This document shows positions 20,866 to 33,029 of a stretch of DNA of 64,000 nucleotides, one piece after another. This DNA is from Heterobilharzia americana (Eukaryota; Platyhelminthes; Trematoda; Strigeidida; Schistosomatidae), in NCBI GenBank assembly GCA_944470555.2, contig OX104127.1, positions 144,685,787-144,749,786 on the forward strand, given 5' to 3'. The position numbers and the translations under genes were made by a program. The notes beneath the pieces are model-generated. The model was not told the DNA's origin and ran no database searches. It worked only from the letters and a program-made list of their open reading frames with translations. The stretch's first letter is position 1. Every line of letters starts with the position of its first letter.

Positions 20866-22145
20866 AGATGTTGAACAGTTATCTAGGAATAATATGAATA
20901 ACTGATTAGGTGGAAAAATCTCTGTAGCTGTCAAAATGTGTATATTTGTTATAAAAATTGAAAAATAATGAAATATATCGGTGACTACAATGGAAATATA
21001 AGCTTAACTTCACAGTTAGTTGAATAGAAATGTTTCCTATGACAAGAATTTATGCATTCCATTCATAGGAAACTTCAGTGATCAAATCCAAGTAGTTTGA
21101 ATAACTAGTTCTTTCCTGATCTCAAATCTAACCTACTAGATGTTGTCATTTATTTTGAGAAATTCTCTTGAACTCCTTCAATGACTATATGTCTACTCCT
21201 GGTTAGGTGCAAAAGACAGAATCCTAGAGGACCTTATTACTTACAGCTGAAAAATAACCTTGGAGACTGTTTTAAGAGTCATCTGCCTAGTTAAAGACTA
21301 TTAAATGACAGAAATACTTATAGTGTTATATAGCCTTACCACAAATACAGTCTTCTGTATGGAAAGTGGCATAAATAGTCTATAGCTTACAATAGAAGCT
21401 TAGTCAGATACAATGGACTACAATAGCTTCAGCCTGAGTGTCACTTCCTGTTGCACCAAATGAAGGATCGATGCAATGGATTAGTGGGTTGAACAAGGAT
21501 TTGCTTGTAAATTTAACTGGCTGCTAAAGCTCACTTAGAAAAATCGCTGTCAATAACTTAACGAATTGTACACACAATGATTACTGACTAGGGAGGAATA
21601 ATAACCATCAACTGATGACGTGTGAAATTGATCACATAATTAAATATGGTGAGTATTCACGTCATAAAGGATGATATGATAAGTTGATTCATTCGTGATT
21701 GATCTTTAACTTTCAATGATCTCTCAGGTCACTCATATGAAAAAAAATCTGTTTTACTAACCTCAGTACTATACGAATACACGTTTTATCGAACAGGTTC
21801 ACACAATCAATTTCGTAGGAAACTATAATTCCGATTTCTTGGATATCCATTTGCTAACATCACAAAAATTAGAGCCGGTCTATATTATTTTTTTTGTTTT
21901 CCTACTCTTTACAGAATATCGTGATTTATGACTGAACTTCGTCATTGTTATGCAGATGGATCCTATACCAACCTAGTATCAAAGAGTTTCTCTTTCATTC
22001 AAATGCTGAAAATTTATAATGGTCTGGGCTTAACATTCTCAAAAGTAACCATTTTTAGTTACTACTTCACTGTTCTATATTAATAAAGACACAATTTCAA
22101 TGACACACGAACTAGTCAGTAGGAGATGTGTCGATTTCAAGTTAA
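20866..22145. other. No recognised feature
   Basis: About 1.3 kb of AT-rich DNA without supported gene, RNA or repeat. Confidence 0.4.
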
Positions 22146-22149
22146 CTTT

Positions 22150-22540
22150 AACACACAGGGTTTGAGATTAAGTTATTCGACAAAAAGCCCTATTCGACTT
22201 AGGTTTCATGCGTTTTGGGACCCATCAGTAAGGTGCATCTGCAACCTAGACGGAACTGATGCCTATACTGAGAGACAAAGCCATGTCATCCATTGCTGAA
22301 GATAAGCGACAGAATTCCATAAGCAAATAAGACGAGAAAACATGAAGTTGGTTACCCTCTAGTGGCCTGAATAGCTCAGTGGTAACGTCACTGACAACAA
22401 CACTGAGTGATGCGAGTACGAATATTAGGTGGGATACTATGTCCTTCCTGGTTTCAGATCCGCCTTTTTATTAAGTACCAAGAAACATGAAGCGTAGGTC
22501 TTTCAGAGCTTCCTGCTGATTGTCTTCATCTAATTTATAT
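22150..22540. repeat. SINE family D head-to-head pair
   Basis: A minus copy (about 22,150-22,360) with hammerhead CTGATGG (A9 lost) meets a plus copy (about 22,360-22,540). The plus copy has a clear A box (ATAGCTCAGTGGTAACG at 22,371) but a decayed hammerhead (no CTGANGA). Between them is the block CATGAAGTTGGTTAC that also marks the family-D 5' end at 19.7, 32.6 and 38.3 kb. Confidence 0.7.
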
Positions 22541-23165
22541 TTTGCTTATTTTGCGTATGATGTACTTACGTAATTTAATGATATTAACTATCTCTTCTAG
22601 GAGTGCTACTCCTGTCGTCATTTTCACTCGAGAAACTTCCATTGGATTATGTATATAGTTTTGAGAATTAGTTACTATTTACTAAACTTCCTTGAATCTA
22701 TCATTATGTCTTACCTTTACTGTGTGACTGTTTCTATCCATCTTAACCACCGACCGATATTCTTCCTCCTTTCAATGAAAGTATGTTAAGTTTTCAGTAA
22801 AATTATATATTTTGATATTCTAGGTTGTAAGCAGTTAATAAGACACCATCAAAATCGAATGGACTCGTTTTATCCTGCTCCCATTATTGTTCTTGCTTTT
22901 TTCAAACTAATAAAGGGGAATTCGTGTATGAAAAAGCTAATCAGTGACGTAGTCTAACATTAAAATCCATTACAGTTAATTACCTCAAGATAAATTCAGT
23001 CTATGATTCATTTTTCTTTGAGTATTTAAAAACTCTAAGAACTAAATGCTCCATATATTAATCGGAAGAAATTCGAAGTTATATCTACTTTCTGTTACTT
23101 CTTTCAAGCATTACTCGACGTTTGATTTCATGACAACGGATTAATTTGACCATTTTCCCATCATT
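22541..23165. other. No recognised feature
   Basis: AT-rich; nothing recognised. Confidence 0.4.
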
Positions 23166-23169
23166 TTAT

Positions 23170-23655
23170 ACTTCAGGTTGGGATCCATCATGGACTGACA
23201 TCAGCTGAAGAGACATTAGAAACTTGGGAGCACTGGACAACTGTTTCATCCCAGTATGGGATTCTACAGCAGTGAGCACTCATGACCTCAGACCTCCACG
23301 GATAGAACACTGGACCTCCAGGTTCCGCGGCCAATACGTTACTAATGAGCCACTGGATTGTAATCTGATGGTCCATATTTCATACTTCTGTCGGTTCAAG
23401 ATATAGTTTGACCTCCAGAAATAGGAAAAAATGGACCATCGAATTCCAGCCCAGTGGCTCAATGGTAACGTGTTGGCCACGGAATCTGAAAGTCCTGGGT
23501 TCGACTCCCAGTAGGGTCATGAGTGTGCACTACTAAAGCAAAAAGACTGTCCAGTGCCCCACTGATTCTCCAACTGATGTCAGTCCATGATGAATTCCAA
23601 CTTGGAATCAATTAATAAGTCTCCACAAACCTTCGCATTTTATATTTTTTTAAAC
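23170..23655. repeat. SINE family B head-to-head pair (B6 minus, B7 plus)
   Basis: B6 (23,170-23,415, minus) has tail, hammerhead (CTGTAGA, A6 lost), head and leader. B7 (23,425-23,655, plus) has leader, a very clear A box (GTGGCTCAATGGTAACGTG at 23,454), B box (GGGTTCGACTCCC at 23,497) and tail, but the hammerhead has lost stem II and GAAAC. Open frames of 60-66 residues here are read-through. Confidence 0.8.
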
Positions 23656-24210
23656 TTTGATGAAAATGTTCACTGGGCAAGTTTCGTTCCACATCCAATT
23701 GTTACATAATGGATAGATCAATCATAATAATAATAACAATAATTTATTGTCCGAAAGCTGTGTCAAAATGACAGAAATTCAGCGTAAAGCATGCACCGTA
23801 GATGAATTCTAACAAGCGACTTCTTGAGTGAAGGTTAAACTACTCATCAGCAGATAAAGTAGTAGATTTAATTACCGACAGCTTCTAACTTGTTCAAGTT
23901 ATTAATTGTTTTTCTCAGCTGTTTATAAATTAGAAAATAAGCAACTTGTGATGATTTCGTCCTCATTGACAAATGCCTATACTTAGCAGTGCTGTATTTC
24001 ATCTATCCCAGTACTCATCCATTATATAGTAGAAGACTAATTAAATCACTCAGTTCAGATTAAATGAGTGATTTAATTGTTAATCAGGCTTCCAACTGAG
24101 TGCACAGAACACCGCCGGAAACCATCCAACTTGGCAATAAATATTCTTTACCGTCTTGTTTTACACAGCATACTAGATAGGACTTTCAGTCTTATATTTA
24201 TGCGCTTAAA
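23656..24210. other. No recognised feature
   Basis: AT-rich. It may include PLE flank, but I cannot assign it. Confidence 0.35.
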
Positions 24211-24214
24211 AAGT

Positions 24215-25066
24215 GAACTCTGATCAACTCCATTTTAGTCTGTTTTTTAGAAATATCACACAGTGAAACAGTAGCATTTACTGGACAACGTTTCGGACAT
24301 AACTAATTGCCCATATTCATATCAGGAAACTCCACAACTTTGACACAGACTTTATATATTCCCCACTCTCTCTCCTTTGTGATGACAAGGGTAGTAGAAT
24401 TTTCCATATATCTGAGACAGGTGCAGAATCATTTCTTTTAGGGCATGTATTTGGTGTTGATTCGATAAACGAAGATTCAGTCGGTTATCAATCTCTCCCT
24501 CCACCTAACTAAGTTAGTTTTCAACACTGTCGCCCTATCCCACCCTACTATGTGATTGTGTGCAGAGCTGTAGCCAGCTGATCTTTTCTCTAAATTTCTT
24601 ATCTTATTAGGATCTACTAATCTTGACTTAGATAAGTTTTTGTGCTCTGTTATTCTAATCGACCCTGGTCGACTGCTTTGACCTCGCAGTCATTGCAAGG
24701 GATCTGGTAAACCAGATTATTTTGCCCAATTGCATCGATAGGATCTTTTAACCTACAAAGCTTGTTTCTAAGTGAGTTTGTTGGTTTGAATGCCACTTTA
24801 AACCCAGCCAGTCTTATTGAGAATTCTTTGTCTTGCTTCTGAGGTGCCTTCCATGTTTGATAACACAGAAGAGGTTTTGAATTCTCTCTTAACCCTGTCA
24901 CCATTATTGCCATTAGTAATGGGATTATTATTACTAATAACATCTGTATTACTATCACTACTACCGCCGCTAATATTCTTCTTTCGATTTCTTATGAAAT
25001 TATTTATAAATTTTGGTGGGTAATTATTGAGACGTAGGGTATTCTTGATGTGTCTAATTTCTTGTC
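24215..25066 (-). pseudogene. Penelope-like element remnant (linker and GIY-YIG start)
   Basis: In minus direction: the post-RT linker (HIKNTLRLNNYPPKFINNF at about 25,060-25,010), a low-complexity Asn/Ser stretch, then the open frame 24,958-24,650 with GFKVAFKPTNSLRNKLCRLKD and NNLVYQIPCNDCEV. The latter is the conserved entry to the GIY-YIG endonuclease of PLEs. Known: PLEs encode RT plus GIY-YIG nuclease. The RT is missing (truncated at about 25,066) and the nuclease decays after CNDCEV. The terminal part with a hammerhead trace follows at 24,345-24,260. Confidence 0.8.
24262..24345 (-). ncRNA. PLE-type hammerhead remnant
   Basis: The minus strand reads CTGA, two extra bases, TGA, then a GGGCAATTAGTTATGTCC stem II region, CGAAACGTT, GTC, CAGTAAATG. 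Known: many PLEs carry minimal hammerheads in their terminal repeats. The two-base insertion in CTGANGA makes it inactive. Its place at the 3' side of the PLE frame supports the call. Confidence 0.55.
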
Positions 25067-25094
25067 GATTTGAATCGCTACTTAGACTTCGAAT

Positions 25095-25330
25095 CCTCCA
25101 ACCCCATTTCAGTTAAAGTAGGCCTAGTTAAATGCTTAAGTGATAGAGAGAAAAAGCTTACTAGCAGATCGGAAAATCTGCGACAAGAAATTGGACACAT
25201 CAAGAATACCCTACGTCTCAATAATTACCCACGGAAAGAAGAATATTAGCAGTGTATGATATTTCTAATAAACAGACTAAAATGGAATTACACTCGACCA
25301 CAGTGCCCAAGTTTTACACTTATAATATTA
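25095..25330 (+). pseudogene. Penelope-like element piece in inverted orientation
   Basis: The plus strand reads CLSDREKKLTSRSENLRQEIG, then HIKNTLRLNNYPRKEEY and a stop. This is the same PLE linker found on the minus strand at 25,066-25,010. It then jumps to the terminal block (GATATTTCTAATAAACAGAC at 25,259) whose reverse complement lies at 24,240. The two PLE pieces are thus an inverted pair of the same element with an internal deletion here. Confidence 0.7.
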
Positions 25331-26634
25331 ATGAATTCTGATCAACTTTTGATGTAGTTACTGAGTATGATATTCTAACTTGTACGAGTAAGTACACAAT
25401 ATACCTTTTGCTAATGAACATTCAATAGGTCTGTTTTTCGACAGTCTCTAGTCTTTCTCATACTCATAATGACTCTGATATGACATAGATAAATTCTTAC
25501 ATAACCCAAATCTTCTAGTAGTAAACGGTTGTTCAAACTTGATGTACTTAACAATATACTTGGAAATGAGGATTACTCGTAGCACATTTACTGAATAAGT
25601 CAAACAGGAAGAACATAAGATGCATATCTCTGTATGTGAAGGTGGGGATGAGGGGTGGGTATGTATATATGCGGATATACTCTTGATCTCTTAACCTCTA
25701 GGTGGATTTATAAATACACCAATTCGTTCATTCTCATCTATTTTTGAAACTTATTTCTTAGACGCTGTCTACTTTCAAAAAGACGACAGTTGAGACAATT
25801 TATTTATCAAAGAGAGGTTTAAATATATGAATATATGAAAGAGAAAAAGTACTGGTCAAAAAGGTGAATATTTTCTAGTCTGGAAGTGATTTGGTCTCTC
25901 CCCCCTCCCCATACGGTTATACTTCTTAATGTTTTCTTAGGTGAGAATTACATTTTCTTATAAACTTGTTGAATACAATAATACTTGAACAATAAAAGAA
26001 GTCAGGAATAAACCCGTTTATTATACTACAGTAATGACTTTTACTGGTATGTAATACGTGTGACAACTGTCTAACTTGATCTAGGTACTTTTTATCGGTG
26101 GTGTTTAAATTTTTTTTAAACCCTTAGATTTAGTGGCGCCAATATCTTTCACCTGGTAAATGCATTCCCTGTAAATACAATTTCTCTTTACAAGAAACTT
26201 ATTCTTGTAGGTTTTATTGTTTAGAAGTCTCAACTTTCTGACAGATGAAGATCCCTATTCTGTAAAAGGTAAATAAATTAAAATAGTCATCAACTTTTAG
26301 ACTAGATCCTTCAGAATCGTTGGTTTTCACCAAATCCACCTATTATCTCTATACATCAGTTTGTCATATTAGCCTATCTGACATAGTGACATTTATGTGT
26401 TAAATATTACTGATGAAGTAATCAAATGATTTCGGTCTAAAATATCATGCTGTATAGTTAAATGACAAACTTCATAAGTACCCACCGAATTCCCTGATTC
26501 AGGACTCAACAAAGCGTGTATTTCATTGAAGAGGTAATGGGAAATATCAAAAATAGAGTTATAATTGTCCGTCTGTTATCTCACTAAAAATAATACAAAG
26601 TATTAAGAGTAGAATTTAACCTATAAATGCTCAA
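25331..26634. other. No recognised feature; possible weak hammerhead-like trace near 26,410
   Basis: AT-rich. CTGATGA occurs at 26,410, but no GAAAC follows in the right place. Confidence 0.35.
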
Positions 26635-27125
26635 GATTTGAACTAGCAGCTTCAGAGTTACTGATCCAATGCTGTACGAACTTAGCTACCAGATCCAGCT
26701 GCTGAACGGATCTTAATTTCATATATACTATCAAAACTTTTTCCAGACTGTCTTATGAAATCGTAATACAATAACATCCATTCATTGTATTTACACTGGC
26801 TAACGAGTCAAACTGATGATCAATATGATGTTCACCCTATTTGGATTTAGATGAGATGTCCTGGCTTAGAAGCCAGTAAGAATATGATGAACGGGTAGTA
26901 ACACATCATGAATTTACAGGACAGTTGGAAAAAAACTCTTGATGATTGAAGTGAAATAAAGATCCGATCAGCAGTTGGGTCTCTTAGCCTAGCTATTAGA
27001 GCACTGGGACTGCAAAGTGGAAGTTGTGGGCTTGAATCCTTGAATTTTCATTTCACCTTCAATTACTATCCAGTATTAATAATACAAGTCTGCTAAGCCA
27101 TAGCTATATGAAACAGTCAAAGTGA
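26635..27125. repeat. SINE family C palindromic dimer
   Basis: Left arm minus, decayed (reversed head at 26,640-26,710). The shared spacer carries GAGATGTCCTGGCTTAGAAGCC and GGTAGTAACACATCATGAATT. The right arm is plus (GTCTCTTAGCCTAGCTATTAGAGC at about 26,969, B box GGGCTTGAATCC at 27,029, then the family end). No clear target-site duplication is seen. Confidence 0.7.
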
Positions 27126-28080
27126 CAAAAATCGAATATATGAAGGAAGTAAAGTGTTTCTAAGAAAAGCTGTGAAGTGAATGCATATTTACATCACTAC
27201 TAAATAGTCGTCTTTATACGAAGTGTTTACTGTAACAAAGAAGGTTTAAACTCTCAGAATGAAATATTTTCAAAGCTAATCGACTTCCAAAGGCAAACTA
27301 ATCTAAAGATCTTCTTCAAACAGATTTGTGATGTTGGTTTACGTCAATCGTGATGATGCTAATTCTCGGGTTAGTTCAACGCTTGTGTCCTGTTACTAAT
27401 ACGTCTCAAAATCAAAGTTTCTATTTGATGGTGTTATGTTCTGTGAGCTGGACTATTTATTTGTGTAGCTTTCCTTGTCTAGAATGATAATGAAAGCTTT
27501 ACGATTAAACAATCCAGCTCAGAGAACACATAATGTTTAAAGACTCCAACAACCACTCAATCTAGGTTTTCTCCTTATTAGTATTTATTCAAAAGGCGAA
27601 ACTGAAATCATTCAGTGAATAATATTTACTTCATAATCCTGAAATTAATCCATTGGTTCTTAACTATCAGCTGAGATATAGGGTAACTCCTTAAGGCTTC
27701 CAACCGACTCCTATGCAATAGCTTCTGAGGAGCTTCAGGTAGCTGTTAATGATGAGTGTCATCAAGAAAAAATCTCTTATGTAGACGTTTGTATGGATTG
27801 TGCAAACCTATCCAACACCAACAACCTAATGGGATATTAGTAGGTAATTTAATTTATATTTCTTCAGAGTGATTTTTTCTCTATGCTAGTTGGCATCTTT
27901 CAATGTCATGCTAGACATCAGTATCAGTGTAACCGAGCTGAATATGGAAATGCGTGTATATGACTCATCTTTATCTTCAGTAAGGATCCACATTACATAA
28001 CTGCCATAATATTTTATTTGCAGCTGAGATGTTTTTTACTTGAAGATAAATCGAAACCTTAGATCCTGATTATTTACCAA
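27126..28080. other. Unassigned; contains a block repeated near 31,740
   Basis: The block at about 27,476-27,535 (TCTAGAATGATAATGAAAGC...CCAGCTCAGAGA) is matched by 31,737-31,795. This is a low-copy repeat of unknown kind. Nothing else recognised. Confidence 0.4.
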
Positions 28081-28084
28081 ATGT

Positions 28085-28200
28085 TGTGATGACCTACAGG
28101 TCACTAGTTAGAATACTACCGCGACTCACATTTTCAACTCACCTCCAGTCATTACCCAGTATAAATATTGAGTGTATCAATCCCAGTCCATGATCACGAA
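28085..28200 (+). repeat. SINE family C fragment
   Basis: B-box-side remnant (GACCTACAGGTCACTAGTTAGAATAC) plus the family end (TTTTCAACTCACCTCCAGTCATTACCCAGTATAAAT). The A box is lost. Confidence 0.5.
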
Positions 28201-28329
28201 ATAGTTTGTTTTCAATATCACAAAACGTACTGTGCCTGAATAACGAATCAATATCGAAGAAAAAGCGATAAAGTGCCGTAAATAGATTTGAAATCACCGA
28301 CCATAATAACAGTACTCTTATTTAGAATA

Positions 28330-29690
28330 TACTCCTTAAAAAGGGTGATACCTGAAAGCCATAAGGGAAATATTTCAGGTATCTATAAAATATGATAGCA
28401 AATATCCAGAAATAAACATTGAATACACTTCATAGACTTTAGAACAGAACATAGAATGACAGTCGACTCTGTACCTCAACTTCATCGATTATGAAAAGGC
28501 CGAGAAGTGATTTGACAGCTGCTTGCTTCAACACTACGGTTTTAGTGACACAAACCTTTAGCAACTTCATTCAACGGCTATATACTATATGATGAAGCTA
28601 TATACCAAGTGATTCACAATGGAAAGCTCAGTGATGCTTTCCAAGTGAAGACAGGAAAAAGTAAGACAAGGTTGCCACCTACTATCACCGATGATCTTCC
28701 TGATTATGGTCTCCTGGAATGGACTGGATCATGCAAGAAACTGTGAGGAGTTATAAGAAGAGGAGCATACGCTGTTTGACCGACGAAAAGACCATAGGAG
28801 ATTTGGATTTCGCCGACCATCATTTTTGTTTAATACCTTGTTGCACAAACTTGAAGACCTACAGGCAAAAACTAACAAGTTGACAGAAGAGACAGGGCAA
28901 AAAAGGCGGCACTTCAGGTGAAAGTAGAGAAGACACAGGTGATGAAGATACCCAACCGATAACAACAACAACAACAACAAGCACCAATCATCATCAACGG
29001 GAGAAATCTAAAGGAAATAGTCTCTTTCACCTACCAACCTACCTGGGCAGCATCGTTTCAACTACAGGCGGCACAGATGAGAATGCCAAGGCCAGGATCA
29101 GAAAGACAGCAAGACAGACCTTCCTGCATTAATCTGAAATCAGTGTGGAGATCTACTGCACCCAGCATAAAGCCTGAACAAGATCCAGATTTTCAACACC
29201 AATTCAGTCAAGTCAGTGCTTCTATATGATGGTTAAGAGACTTGGTGCGTCACGAAAAGCATTTCCAACAAACTACAGACATACATGAACAGCTACCACC
29301 TACACTCACTCGATGCTGAAGGTTAGATAGACAGAATAATAATAATAAGTAGAAAGGAGCCCTGGCCCGGCAACGAACCCAACCAAGAACCCATCGACCA
29401 ACAAATATGCAGAAGAAAGTGGAGATGGATTGGATCGAGCATAGACTGAGAAGATCGTGTGGAGACATCATGCACTACGGCAGACCAGGCTGTCCAGAGG
29501 AACCCAAATGTGAAACGACTACTTGGGTGTCACAGGGTGACAAGCAGGAGATCGTGTGAGGAAGAAATGAAGACTTCTGGGCAGTCGTGGAGCCAGGTTG
29601 GAAAGAGTGCAGAGAAGAGAGTGCAATGGAGATGTGCTACTGAAGCCCTATGTTCCACCAGCAACCTAAGGGACAAATAATAATAATACA
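28330..29690 (+). mobile_element. RTE-clade LINE, 5'-truncated, heavily decayed copy (E)
   Basis: Follows the order of the RTE RT: the KKGD...N block (28,335), the YLNFID segment (28,465), the NGKLSDAF block (28,617), the MDWIMQ-like block (28,722), the FADHH segment (catalytic FADD lost; 28,808), the MKIPN...NG block (28,940), then the C-terminal part (29,400-29,680) ending STSNLRDK just before the tail. Full of small indels, so no long frame survives. Older than copies A and B. Confidence 0.88.
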
Positions 29691-30600
29691 CGTTATAGAC
29701 TATGGTAAATACCCTGTACGATAACTTCGAATGCCTAAAACAGGGATATCTCAGTCATTTTATTAGTGAGTGATTGATTTAAGTTGTGTTGAATAAACTC
29801 ATTTGGTAAGCGCAAACTTTATTCGTAATTGATTATGGTGACACGCTGCAGATTAATTTTGTACTTAAACAGTATCAGGTTATAAGGGCCATAGGGATGT
29901 TAAAAAAATGCTATTCCCTATACAAATAAATCGGTGCTCAAACTGGTCTAAACAAGTTCAAAGTGTTTACACATTAAAAGTAACTTTCTATATATAGTTT
30001 TAACATTTTAAGTAACCGTTTCTAGAATTATTTTGGTTCATAACCTTCCAATTGATAAGTTAGCTTTCATCTGATGTATTTCAGTAATATGAGTCATGAA
30101 GAACAGAGTAGAATATTCATATTAGAACACCTACACATTATTGTACAAGAATCAATATACATGTAAGTACAAGTAAATAGTTTTTTGTCCCTTTTTCCAC
30201 AATTGTTCATATTCATTGTGAAATGGGTTCCAAGTTGTGATATCTTGACTACAAGTTGTTTCATGTGAAAAAAATCACTGAATTTCTCAAATCACCGAAT
30301 AGTTGTTTCTACTTACTTGAAGATACTTCAGTAACACATGTTCCACGAGGAAATAACTGCGAATACAGAAAGCACATTATCTTTTTTTAATTACTTCATC
30401 CTATTTTATAAGTATGAACACTTTTTTAATAAGTAATTCATAAAATCAATAAAAATGATAATTTGGAAGTTAGTTACAGCGATTAGTTGACCCTCGTTAG
30501 GCAGACAAGTAAGATCTACTTATAATAGAGTTGGGCTGAATAACATTACACCCTTTGCCGAAATTTTATGGATTAAGGCTGCTAAGCATTTCTCAATAAC
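29691..30600. other. No recognised feature
   Basis: AT-rich, nothing recognised. Confidence 0.4.
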
Positions 30601-30604
30601 AACT

Positions 30605-30725
30605 ACTTACGTTGTTGCTTGTTCGGGTTCATTTATTAGTGGGAACCACATCACACCACATCCAGCTGACGAGTCCTAAATGGGACGAAACACGCGTTCT
30701 AGATTTCACTGCTAGCCACTATTCA
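30605..30725 (+). repeat. SINE family A, 5'-truncated copy with intact hammerhead core (A11)
   Basis: Only a short part of the head is left (GGGTTCATTTATTAGTGGGAACCACATCAC). It is followed by a well-kept hammerhead and the family tail (CACTGCTAGCCACTATTC). Confidence 0.8.
30655..30718 (+). ncRNA. Hammerhead ribozyme, family A (Sm-alpha) type, core intact
   Basis: C3-A9 is CTGACGA (30,666-30,672). Stem II is 30,673-30,676 paired with 30,683-30,686 (GTCC/GGAC) around a 6-nt loop. GAAAC is at 30,687-30,691 and the cleavage triplet GTT at 30,696-30,698. Stem I 30,660-30,665 pairs with 30,699-30,704 at five of six positions (one C-A mismatch). Known: Sm-alpha hammerheads self-cleave. Inferred: this copy could still cleave, probably slowly because of GUU and the mismatch. 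Confidence 0.8.
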
Positions 30726-30729
30726 CCAT

Positions 30730-31425
30730 TACTAAAGAACTATTTACAATAAGAACTTAGAATATGTTTAGCAAAAGTTTTTGTATCGACTGCCTCCAGT
30801 GATGTAACACCTGATATACTGTAGTAGGATATCAAGTAGATCATTCATAAACTCAGTCGGCTACATCATAATCCTTCAGTATTGACAACAGGATAGCATG
30901 AAAGTATTTGCCATCTTGTGACTGTTTAGAGAACTTCTATCGTATTCTTTTTAAAATCGAAGTTTAATAATCTTGTGACTACCTAAGAACCAAGCTACCA
31001 ATTGTGAACATTTTCTTCCCTGTGGCATAATTTTCTTTAGCTAACAGCTAGAAGTGGTTGATGAAACTAACTTAGAGTTAAAAGGAGAGGTAAAGATACC
31101 AAAACATGTATGAATTGAGAAATTAGGATCTTAGTATATTCTTTCAGATGACTGAAAATTCCCATTGTAGTTTCGGTTCAATGCACAAATAATTTTCTTT
31201 ACAATGACTTCCTCATCATTTTTCATAGTCACAATAGATCATTAGAATCTACTGGTTGGAGAATTTTTGTCAATTACAAAGAAATGAATAATAATCTTAA
31301 CTTTTAAATGTTCATAGAACTCAGCTCAAAACAAATCCATAGATGATATTCTATTCTGAATAAAACTTCACGGTCAAAATTATAATGGCAAATGATCCTA
31401 CTTAGTTGGATTTGAAGGTTCTTGG
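30730..31425. other. No recognised feature
   Basis: AT-rich, nothing recognised. Confidence 0.4.
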
Positions 31426-31429
31426 GGAT

Positions 31430-31620
31430 TAACTGACTTACTGACTTACATCATTTGGAGGACCATTGAAAACTTTGGGGTATTGGACAAATATTTCGTC
31501 CGAATATGTGATTCGTTAGCTGTGCGCATCTACAACTTCTCTAGGGATCGAATCTAGGAGAATCAGGTTACACGGCGAGAATGTTATCATTGTGTTTCAA
31601 TTTTAAATTTAATGTTATTA
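31430..31620 (-). repeat. SINE family B remnant (B10)
   Basis: Tail (CATCATTTGGAGGACCATTG), hammerhead area (31,480-31,530, core destroyed) and reversed B box (GGGATCGAATCTAGG at 31,545) are recognisable on the minus strand. Confidence 0.65.
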
Positions 31621-32204
31621 ACTGTGATTATAGACTTTCTATGAGCGAACATAGATATTATCAGATATCAGTTAGGAGTGCATGAAGAGGATACAGTGTA
31701 GAGGACAAACTTCAGAAGTTTGTACTGATGTTATTATCTAGAATGACAATGAAAACTCTATGATTCAATCATCCAGCTCAAAGAGTACAACTACATTAAA
31801 ATTATTCTCTTGAGCTACAAATATTCTCCATCATCTCAAAATAAAAACAAACTGAAGGAATATAATGTTATAGAAAATATATTGTCCTCTGCCAATTTGT
31901 TGTCAAGAAAAACTACATGAAAATATGAACATGAACATTGTTATTCATCTACATCCTTGAATTCAAAAATTCTCTCACTAGTTCATTGAAAAAGTCTGTT
32001 ATTTTACATATTTTGACACCTAAATAACACAGAGATATTAATGAAGAACTTGAAGAGCAGGTTATCGACAAGAAAATTCTTCGTTCATCAAATCATCTCA
32101 TAGAGATTTTCAATTAAATATGTCAGTGAGACCTATTCATACTACAGTTTTACAATAGCTATACTTTACACTGTTAATTAGATGTAAGCAATTAACAAGA
32201 AATA
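31621..32204. other. Unassigned; carries the block shared with 27.48 kb
   Basis: Only the short repeat at 31,737-31,795 stands out. The rest is AT-rich without features. Confidence 0.4.
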
Positions 32205-32625
32205 CTGGGTCTGAGTTTCATTCTTCTTGGTACTCATCACCAGGAGCAACCTCGATAGGACTTATGTCCCCTCTGAAATTTAAAACCGTATCACCCAGTA
32301 TTGTAGTCAGAGACGTTACAACTGAGCTATTCAGTTCACGATTAACCTCATGCAGCTTTGAGTGACTTGGTTTTGAATCTTAAATGGGACATCACTTTCA
32401 TCAAGATGCCAGTTATGCCTTGATGACAAGTGTAGAAACGCTGGAAATCTAGGTCGAGTAGGGCTTTTTGCCAATTGCCTCCATCCAACGAACATCTATT
32501 CCAGTGCATCATGATCGTGAATGTCCTAGCCTAGTAGCTGCATTGCAAAATGATCGACAGAATTCCATGAGTCTGTAGAACAAGACAATATGAATTTGGT
32601 TGCTCTCCGGTAACTAATCAATTTA
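32205..32625. repeat. SINE family D head-to-head pieces
   Basis: A minus copy (32,205-32,370) has a reversed A box (GTTACAACTGAGCTATTC at 32,316) and a hammerhead reading GTGATGA (C3 lost). A plus 3' end follows (32,405-32,490), with GCCTTGATGACAA and the end block GCCAATTGCCTCC; its core is lost. A further family-D 5' block lies at 32,540-32,625. Confidence 0.6.
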
Positions 32626-32649
32626 TTTTCGAAAACTTATTGTTCATCA

Positions 32650-32893
32650 AATGAGAAGACCATTCGGTACATCACGCGCCAGGCCAGACCATGCCGCCGA
32701 GTGGAAGTCAAATATGAAACGACTACTTGGGTGTCACAGGGTGACAAGCGGGAGATCGTGTGAAGAAGAAATGAAAACTTCTGGGTAGTCGTGGAGCCAG
32801 GTTGGAAAGAGTGCAAAGAAGAGAGTGCAATGGAGATGTTCTACTGAAGCCCTATGTTCCACCAGGAACCTAAGGGACAAATAATAATAATAT
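32650..32893 (+). mobile_element. RTE-clade LINE, 3'-end fragment (F)
   Basis: About 240 bp of the C-terminal coding end: the MRRPFGTSRA-like block, the KRLLGCHRV-like block and the end GNLRDK, stopping in the TAA tail at 32,880-32,893. Its sequence is closest to copy E at 29.5 kb (shared GACTACTTGGGTGTCACAGG), so both belong to the same subfamily. Confidence 0.88.
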
Positions 32894-33029
32894 TGTTTAT
32901 CTATACTTTGATTATTTTATCAATTTCACGTGTTCTAAATACTTTTTATTGCCTTTTCCAATATTAGAGTTCTATTGAAGCCATCAAAAAATACGCTACT
33001 GCTAATTGGAAACACTAGTTAACGGTCGC

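Noticed and set aside
26405..26445. CTGATGA at 26,410 as a PLE-type hammerhead
   Set aside because: No GAAAC in the right place and no PLE coding sequence nearby.
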